Assembly (NCBI GenBank): GCA_008704415.1
Contig: VXIS01000220.1
Coordinates: forward strand, 1 to 64,000
DNA length: 64,000 nt
Reading direction: 5' to 3'
Source of the DNA: Sphaerosporella brunnea
Lineage: Eukaryota; Ascomycota; Pezizomycetes; Pezizales; Pyronemataceae
A program made the translations under genes and the position numbers. The stretch's first letter is position 1. Each line of letters opens with the position of its first letter. A model generated the notes under the pieces. That model did not search any database and was not told where the DNA came from. It worked only from the letters and a program-made list of their open reading frames with translations. Positions 56,770 through 64,000 of the stretch are shown here, in pieces.

Positions 56770-59476
56770 TGCGGCGCCAAGCTTGCTTCACTGAATTTCA
56801 CTCGAGTATTCAGCCGCATTTTAGTGTTGTGCGGGTTCCAGCCCTGGGCAAAAGCGACGCGCTGCTTCAAAAATCCACAAATTTTTATGCCGTTCATTCG
56901 TTGCTACTCTAGCTGCGGCAAATGTCAAGACGTCCTGGCACCGAGCTAGAAAAGCCCCTGACGCGTGGAAAGCACACATCTGGGGGCGCTGGCGACACCG
57001 CGGCGCCCAGGATCCATCTGTACAGATAGCACTGGTAGAAGAAAGAAAAAAGGTGGCAGAGCGGCGTCCCGATCCTGGGAAAAGTGTGAAGATATCGGGC
57101 GGCCCTTATACATAGAAGTCACCCCCTGGGAAACCGATCAACGACCTTTGCCCACACCTCCGTAGCTTCCAAGTGCTTCTTCAGTTCCAGTCCTGCGATC
57201 AGACATCCGTTCGGCGTCTCCACCGAGTCTTCTACGAGCAGCTATCCGATCCGACGCTGGCGACCCTTTCCTCTCCTATCAAGCACAGCGTTGAAACAAA
57301 CGCGTGACTGTTTATGCTTATGCATTTCAGCTACATATTCGGCAGCGCAGGATGCCGCCTCCTCGCCCTTATCATTTCAAGGCGTCGTCGTTGTGACATC
57401 ATGCTCTACCAGTGCGATTTCAGGAATGGATGCCATGAAGTCGCCCTACACCACGCACAGCGCGTGCTGAGAGGTCTATTGTCTTTTATCGACAACAGCC
57501 CTTGTGTGGCTTGGAGCTGTTGCAGCACCACCGCAGCAGATATTCAAGATGCGTTTCAAGGTGTCGTGCGTAGTGTAGATTCAATTTGCAAGGTGCTGCT
57601 TCTCGCCGCGCCGGCCATAACTCGTGTCTAAATAGCTAGCTATATGATATCTCACTCGGCGTGCTCAGATGCTCGAACCTACCGGTTCCAACGCTCCCCC
57701 TATGTGCCACCGAAACCACAAATAGCCTCAAACCGCCCATCCCATCTCAGAGCCGATGCCTTCTCGTTCTGCTGAGATTCCAAACCCGTTTATCCGACGC
57801 CCTTGCACTAACACTCCATCGGTGGTGTCCGCTACCTCGTTGAAAATCCTTGTGCATCTGTACTTCTGACAACTCCGCTTGTTCAAAAGGCGCCTGCTTC
57901 TGTTCATTGTTTCCAAGGCACATCATGCCGCTATCGTCAGGTGTACGGTTACAAGCTCCAATCCCTCCCTGTGGCAAACGCTTTGCTGTGCCAACTATCG
58001 CTGTCGGTTGAGCAACTGTAACCCCGTACATGGAACCAGGCCCAAGGTACGTTTTGTTGCTGGCGTTCATAGAAACTCCGTATGCCTTGTATGCTGGTGT
58101 GTGCAAATCTTTGTCCAATGCGCGCAGTCGATAGTGATGTACTGTCTTTGGTTAGAGTTTCGGGCACCCTCTTCGGCCATGGCGACATACCGCAATATCC
58201 TGGAGAACAGACCATCGGTTTCAGTTAAAAATGACCCGTATGCACCATCCGCCTCGATGTTCACTCTTCCACCAGATTCCGCCGTATCATTGAACTTCAA
58301 GGTTGACCAGTTGTGCAAAGTTGGTCGAACTTCGTTCCCGCTATCACCTCTCCTGAATACGATCCTCGCAGCGCGGGACCCAAATCCATTGCCTTCGGGC
58401 GGATCGCGAACACGAACCATCGTCTCCGCCGTGCTGCTCATATTCGGATGTTGCACATTGCTTGTACGTATCGTTGGCTTCAATCCTCTGTTCGTCACCA
58501 GATTCAGCCGTGCCGTCGAAAGTTTTCGTCAGTCCGCTGTTCAAAGTATATGGAACTTCGTGCACCAGATAGTCGGTGGTCTCTGTTCTCGGGTGCCGTC
58601 ATCTTCAAATCCAAAACCAATACCTTCACTGTGGGCAGAGTACACAACTCCCCCAGCCTCCAAGCCAACGTCGCTGATGGGGGACCAGTCATGCTGCTCC
58701 ACGTCGCTCCCGTGCTTATTCAATAAACCGTGATATCACCTGCCGTCGCCGTGTCCGTTGTGGTATCCCAATCAGCGCAATCCGGCTCGTTTTGATCCCT
58801 ACTAAACGCGTAGTTCACGTGGTAGCTAGGTTGAACCCTAGTTGCCCTACCACACCTCCAATGTTCACTCTCCGCCATTGCGCCACAGCGGTCACTTGGA
58901 TAACACTGCTACGTTTTGTCCGCTGTCACCTAGGGTATTCATAGGAGTCTCTGCTGAGCTTCCTTCGGGCTTCGCTACCTGTCATTGGTGCTTTACTGCT
59001 TCTCATTCACCACGCCCTTTCAACCGCTGTTGCAGATGTGGCTGTATTCAACAGCGCTACAGAAACGATTGATCAGGCTGCAAATGTCCTTTTCGGTAAC
59101 AGGCTTGAGGGAGTTCAATAGTTTTCGCTCTCTGTTGGTAACTTCGTGGAAGGGGAAAGGGCCGGGCAGCGGATGGATGATTCCTGTTGTAAGATGGTCA
59201 CAATTTTTGATCATAGGTCATCACTCACTAGCCGCATTAGGTAATATCCAACCTGCTGCTCATGCGGCATCACCTGGAACTTTGCTCACCGCCTTCCTTC
59301 TTATAATTCACCTGCTTTATTTCCTATGGTCCTGTAACTGATTCCGGACATTAACTACCTCAGTGGCGTGATACTTTGTCGTCATAGAGTCACCGGTATG
59401 ACTCTTTCCTATCGCTTTTTCTACTAGTACACTGGTCAGGCACGCAGCACATACTGGTTTCTTATATAAGGCTGTA
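56770..59476. other. Region between micro-exon genes; no gene recognised
   Basis: Overlapping open frames on both strands at 57660-58735 (for example a 284-aa plus frame and several minus frames with recurring TAESG/DGTAESGDEQ-type peptides near 58300 and 58510) hint at an internally repeated decayed gene on the minus strand, but no frame, splice set or family could be supported. Confidence 0.35.
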
Positions 59477-59909
59477 AAGCCCCGACCCACTTGATGGTGC
59501 ACCCCACTTGATAGTGGATTGATAAGATAAGAGATAATCTACGCGACAATTGATGACCTGCACCAAAAATAAAATGAAGGAAAATTCACAAATATACATA
59601 TTTTCGCGCTCTATGGCTGTGGCTACGCCCCGTTTTTACGCTTCTGACCCGCCTGACTCTTCGCTGCCAATTGTGCCTTTTTTTTTGCTGAGCTTCTTTT
59701 TCAGAATCTAGAGGGTCAGTCGCGGTTGCCATGACAATGAGCCAGATTTTCAAGCGGATTTTGGTGAGTCCAGGGCGCTATTGTGGAGCGAGGGGCGTGG
59801 GGCGTGCGGGCACAATCGCAAAATCTCACTCGACGGATTGACATTGCCGCGCAGATTATCTCTTATCTTATCAATCCACTATCAAGCACCATCAAGTGGG
59901 TTGGGACTT
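59477..59909. mobile_element. 433-bp MITE with ~65-bp terminal inverted repeats, TA duplication
   Basis: Left terminus begins aagccccgacccacttgatgg and the right terminus is its near-complement (aagtcccaacccacttgatgg); homology extends about 65 bp inward through ggattgataagataagag, with a 9-bp length difference. Flanked by TA at 59475-59476 and 59910-59911. Non-coding. Tc1/mariner-like by its TSD. Confidence 0.88.
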
Positions 59910-60950
59910 TATCTCTTCGAGCATGTTTGAGGACATCATGATCATCATTTCCACGCTTCCAGTTCATCGTCTAGAAACCAGAATGAAAGAATTGTTCAGC
60001 TCGTCTTACTCCCACCCTACCTCCAGGTGATTAGGACCCAAACCTCGCCAGAATAGCCCCCTTGGATCGTCTGCTTGAGAGCCTGAGCCTCTGAACGCCT
60101 CCATTCGTCTCTTGCATCAGGGAACGCGACCTAGGATTGGATGACATAATTCTGAGGGTTGCCTTCCTGAAACTACCCGCAATGTTGCTCCGCGTCTGGC
60201 GCCTTATGAGCGTTCTGAGCAGGAAAGAAACTGGTTATTGATTCCTCCTTTGGTTGCATCCAAATCGACATGCCGAGATTCGCCATAGTAAAGATGTAGA
60301 GAAGAGCACAACATCAAGCGGGTGTAGCACAGGTGGTGTAGATGTGGTGAGCTTGCAGAACTCACCGACGGGGGAAAATCTGGCAGGGTGACGGCGAAGA
60401 ATTGAGAATTGCAGTCCCCGCCGATAATCGAGCGCATTTCCTTTTTCCGTGATCTTCAGCTTTTCGCGCAATGGTTTGAAGGCCACTGCTTGGTTCCCCA
60501 CCCTCTGCCAAGCTGGCGCAGTCGTTGTGTTTCAAGATCCACGTCTCAACCGCCTTCTCAGCAGTGCTTTCTGGCTGTCAAGTAACCATCCTAGCGTGGA
60601 CTCAGCGAGGCTGAGATGCCACTGTCTCCCCTATGGAGCCAACGGTGCTGCGGTCTCGGGCTTGTGGGAAGCGCTCCTTGCGGCTTGCTGGAGCGGTTGT
60701 TTGCTCCAGACATCGTACGAGCGTGCGACGGACGGCAACGAAGGGGCGATGAGGGGGCGACAAAGTGACGCGGCAGGCGTTTTGTTTTTGGTGGTCGTCT
60801 CCGGTAATGCGAGTTGTTGTAGGCCTGGTCATAGTCACACTCCGCACCCAACTTGGACAGACAACACCAGAACGGCAGCTAAAAATCCTTCCGACACAAA
60901 AACACTACACAGACAAAAAAAAAAGACATTTTAAAGAACCACAACCAGCA
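59910..60950. other. Intergenic, no gene recognised
   Basis: Short open frames only; lies downstream of the micro-exon gene 2 stop at 60951. Confidence 0.4.
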
Positions 60951-63771
60951 CTACTCCGGGACCTTCTTCCTCTTGTAACCCCTGTCCTTGGCCAGACACT
61001 GGTCACAGACCTTCCGGCCTGGACGGGGCTCTGGATGAACCCCCTTGGGGTTCATGTACCGAGAGCACTTCTGTTGGGATTAGTATAAGAGTCTGAACTG
61101 GTCTTTGAGGGAGACTTACCCGCCTAGGCACGGAGGCCTGGCCCAGTGTGGCGGAAGCGACAGGGGCGGAGGTGGCGGCTGGGGCTGCGGAGGCGACGGC
61201 AGCAGAGGCGACAGGGACTGCGGAGGCGACGGCAGCAGGGGCGACAGGGGCGGCGGAGGCGACGGCAGCAGAGCCGGCAGGGCCTCCGCGGGGCCAGATT
61301 CCCTGGACGATGTTAGCGTTGCTTAGACCCAGGTGTACATGAGAAGGAGCAAACGTACCCCTCCGGTGGCAAGCACCGGAACGGGACCCTAGGAACGATC
61401 AGCAAAGTTTCCATGAACATGTCACAATGTCCTTACCAGCCGCCTCCGCGGAGGACCCTGACCATACTCCGGGCCTTGTGGCGGCCCCTAGAAAACATTT
61501 TATCAGCATCATTTTGTCCGCAGTCAATTTCGAAGGGAATCAACATACCGGCGGCTGCATTGCCATCTCCACGACCTTGGCATACAGTTCTGGAGAGAGC
61601 TGAGGAAGGTTGTAGCGTTAACTCGAATGCGCAAATTTCGAAGGGAATCAACATACCTGTCCTTTCAGTTTTCCGAGCACGTACTCGGAGAACGAGGGCT
61701 CCTAAATTACACAGACATTGTTAGACATCATCGCTGTGAAGAAAGTGTCAATTTCGAAGGGAATCAACATACGGGCGGCGGGATCTGGAACTAAAATACA
61801 GACATTGTTAGACATAATCGCTATGAATATACTGGGTTTGAAGCAACGACTTGGAAGCGTACCGATCGACGAATTTCCTAGAACATATTAGCATCATTTT
61901 AATACATGAGAGGTTGAAAACATACCGCGACTTTTTGACGCGCCAATGCCGGCTTATCCTAGATTGTTGTGTTAAATCCGAGATACATCATTGCGTCAAG
62001 GACCTGTGCAGAGGAACTCGACTTACGCGCAGTCCCCTCATGAGCTTGAGGGCTTCTAGCTTGCCATCGGGGAATTTGTAGTCTTGGAAGCGTACCGATG
62101 GTTCGCTGGCCTAGAAAATATTAGCATCATTTGTGTCCGCATTATTTCGAAGGGACTCAACATACAGCCAGTTTTTGCAAGGCTCTCCTCATTCTCAAGG
62201 CCTCCGGACGGAACTCATCGCTGTCAAGGTGTGAAGCAAGATCATGGGAGCGTAACATGGGGTCAACATGGGGGTGTGGGGGTGGAAGAATCTGGAAAAC
62301 ATGTTAACCCGAGATACATCAATGTGTTGACGAGGGTTCAACATACTTTTATTCGCTGCTCGGTGGTGTTGGCCATTGCCTGGTTCGAACGTTCCATGGA
62401 CTAAATTACAAAGCCATTGTTAGACCATGCCAATTTCGAGGGAACTCAACATACCTCAGCGCGCTGCTGTAAGCTGTTATCCAAGGGCCCGGAGTGTGTC
62501 GTTTGATTGGACTGCCGCATCGGAGGGGTTCGAATAAATCGGTCCACGACAAGGGACCACTGAGACTGCCGATCGGATTCCTGTTGAACAGACTGTGGCA
62601 TCTGAGGAAGCTGTGACGACTGAATGGACTGTTCCGGCTGATCGGACTCCTGTTGAACAGACTGTGGCATCTGAGGAAGCTGTGGCGACTGAATGGACTG
62701 TTCCGGCTGATCGGACTCCTGTTGAACAGACTGTGGCATCTGAGGAAGCTGTGGCGACTGAATGGATTGTTCCGGCTGATCGGATTCCTGTTGAATAGAC
62801 TGTGGCATCTGAGGAAGCTGTGCCGACTGAATGGATTGTTCCGGCTGAACAGTCGCAACAGACTGCTGATCGGAGGGAGAGGCGCGTTCCTAGAAGCTGT
62901 CAGCATCAACCGGGTCTACGCGACAGGATGAAACCATACGTCCGATGCACCAGTGTAGATCAACATCGCCTAGATTATCACGTTAGAACTCGACATAAAT
63001 CATTGCGACTGAACATACAGCCATGGACTTCTTGAAATCGTTGATCACATCGGTTAGAGTCATCCCAGGCTTTCTAGGAGGGCGTTCTGAAGACATGATT
63101 GAGAGAGCGCGAGGAGAGGTAGCGGGATGAGGGATGGATTGGTGCGAGAAAGGATGGATTGGTGCGAGAAAGGATGGATTGGTGCGAGGAAGGATGGATT
63201 GGTGCGAGAAAGGATGGATTGGTGCGAGAAAGGATGGATTGGTGCGAGAAAGGATGGATAGGTGGGAGAAAGGATGGATGGGTGGGAGAAAGGATGCAGG
63301 GGTGGGAGACGAGCCCAACAGGCGGTTATTGGCAAATAACTTGAATCTCCAATAAGATGTGCAGGAAGGAGTGATGGGTATAGGTTGGTATAGTGTGACA
63401 GGACGGAGAATAAACCGGTGCAGATCAAAAGCATTCGGAGTGATATAAACATACCTGCGGAATCGGGTTGATATTGGTCGACTACAGTAAAGCATGGTTA
63501 GCTCGAGGACGGTGAAAGCGAATGTGGGGTAAGGGGTAATCGCTTGAGCGACGGAGAACAGGCGCAGGTCAAGAGCAAAGCGCAGGTTCAGAATGAATAA
63601 ACATACCTGCCGAAGGTTATCGTAAACGATGGTTAGCTTGAGGACGGTGCCAATGATGAAAGCAAATATGGGGTAAGAGGTAATCGCTCGAGCACGGGTA
63701 TAATATGAACGAGGTAGGGAGCAATGATTTGAACGTACCTGGTTGGGGCTCATTTCGAGCTTATCGTTCAT
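60951..63771 (-). CDS. Micro-exon gene 2 (unrecognised family)
   Basis: Paralogue of the gene at 55051-56653. Minus-strand exons, all with phase-0 junctions: 63771-63739 (MNDKLEMSPNQ), 63481-63455 (STNINPIPQ), 63096-63019 (MSSERPPRKPGMTLTDVIND..), 62969-62940, 62889-62455 (145 aa, Gln-rich with 23-residue repeats), 62400-62347, 62291-62166, 62110-62027, 61958-61926 (DKPALARQKVA), 61877-61863 (EIRRS), 61790-61773 (FQIPPP), 61701-61657, 61599-61549, 61487-61437, 61388-61359, 61302-61120 (Ala/Val-rich), 61070-60951 (CSRYMNPKGVHPEP..KVCDQC, basic end KRKKVPE). Starting at 63096 it encodes about 450 aa. The two upstream exons may be an alternative 5' end or a separate transcript, since no in-frame acceptor before 63096 was found. 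The Cys-containing end could bind metal. Function unknown. Confidence 0.75.
62581..62856 (-). repeat. 69-bp in-frame tandem repeat in micro-exon gene 2
   Basis: Four copies spaced exactly 69 bp (starts at 62581, 62650, 62719, 62788) encoding units like MPQSVQQESDQPEQSIQSPQ. 69 is a multiple of three, so copy-number change keeps the frame. The third and fourth copies are nearly identical to the others, suggesting recent expansion. Confidence 0.9.
63130..63309. repeat. 20-bp minisatellite upstream of the 63096 ATG
   Basis: About nine copies of a 20-bp unit (gattggtgcgagaaaggatg, later variants ggtgggag). It is pyrimidine-rich on the coding strand and lies just upstream of the possible internal start at 63096, either as 5' UTR/promoter or within an intron. 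Confidence 0.9.
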
Positions 63772-63780
63772 TGTTGTGTG

Positions 63781-64000
63781 TTGGTTGGAAGAGAGGTATG
63801 AAGGGGCAGAAGTTAAGAAGCGAGCTTCGAGATCGCGGGTGTAGGTTTTATATCAGGGCGTAGGGTGTGCGTGTTCGGGGTGGTTTGCTTGTTGGTTGGA
63901 AGAGAGGTATGGAGGGGGAAGAAGTTAAGAAGCGAGCTTCGAGATCGCGGGTGTAGGTTTTATATCAGGGCGTAGGGTGTGCGTGTTCGGGGTGGTTTGC
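63781..64000 (-). promoter_or_regulatory. Tandemly duplicated core promoter of micro-exon gene 2
   Basis: About 110 bp present twice in direct orientation (63781-63891 and 63892-64000). Each copy has, on the minus strand, a GATATAAAA box (about 63847-63855 and 63958-63966). The proximal box is about 80 bp upstream of the ATG at 63771, a usual fungal spacing. The window ends inside or at the end of the second copy. Confidence 0.65.

Noticed and set aside
57747..58735. 284-aa plus frame and several minus frames of 60-143 aa
   Set aside because: Overlapping frames on both strands without a family, splice signals or promoter; kept only as an uncertain repeated relic.
55051..63771. CRISPR-like regularly spaced repeats
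   Set aside because: The repeated pieces are intron ends with variable spacing and coding exons between them; the DNA is eukaryotic.
1..64000. tRNA and rRNA genes
   Set aside because: None recognised by eye on either strand; a covariance-model search would be needed to exclude them.

Overview
The window looks like filamentous ascomycete nuclear DNA (Pezizomycotina; order not determined). The reasons are spliceosomal introns of about 45-100 nt with GTATGT/GTAAGT donors and CTAAC/CTGAC branch sites, LaeA-like methyltransferases, a fungal Hrq1-type helicase, Tad-like LINE remnants, and large gene-poor stretches full of minisatellites, homopolymers and small inverted-repeat elements.

Layout. 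1-5386 is a nearly perfect giant palindrome (two arms of about 2.69 kb, 6-nt spacer) carrying mirrored LINE 3' ends; it runs into the window edge. 5.9-18.3 kb holds four LaeA-like SAM-dependent methyltransferase paralogues: two intact-looking genes (5935-7400 and 17188-18324), one 16-exon copy with a damaged splice donor (9696-11661), and one pseudogene (14913-15613). 18.8-23.7 kb is the conserved core: a queuine tRNA-ribosyltransferase (minus) and an Hrq1-like helicase (plus) diverging from a 276-bp intergenic region. 23.7-54 kb is gene-poor. It contains a 1.1-kb TIR element next to a LINE tail, several minisatellites, a cluster of degenerate repeats, a tandemly amplified cyclophilin exon, a small gene broken by a 154-bp insertion, TA-flanked MITEs, LINE and Myb/SANT relics, and a few small hypothetical genes.

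The most unusual content is at 55-63.8 kb: two related minus-strand genes built from about 15 very small exons, nearly all a multiple of three and separated by phase-0 introns. The introns are nearly identical between the two genes, and several repeat inside one gene, while the short exons have diverged. I do not recognise the proteins. The architecture (symmetric micro-exons, fast exons, conserved introns, a duplicated exon-intron module, tandemly duplicated core promoter) is like that of micro-exon or effector gene families described in other eukaryotes and is the best candidate for an undescribed system here.

All splice models are read by eye from reading frame, splice signals and paralogue alignment; no search was run.
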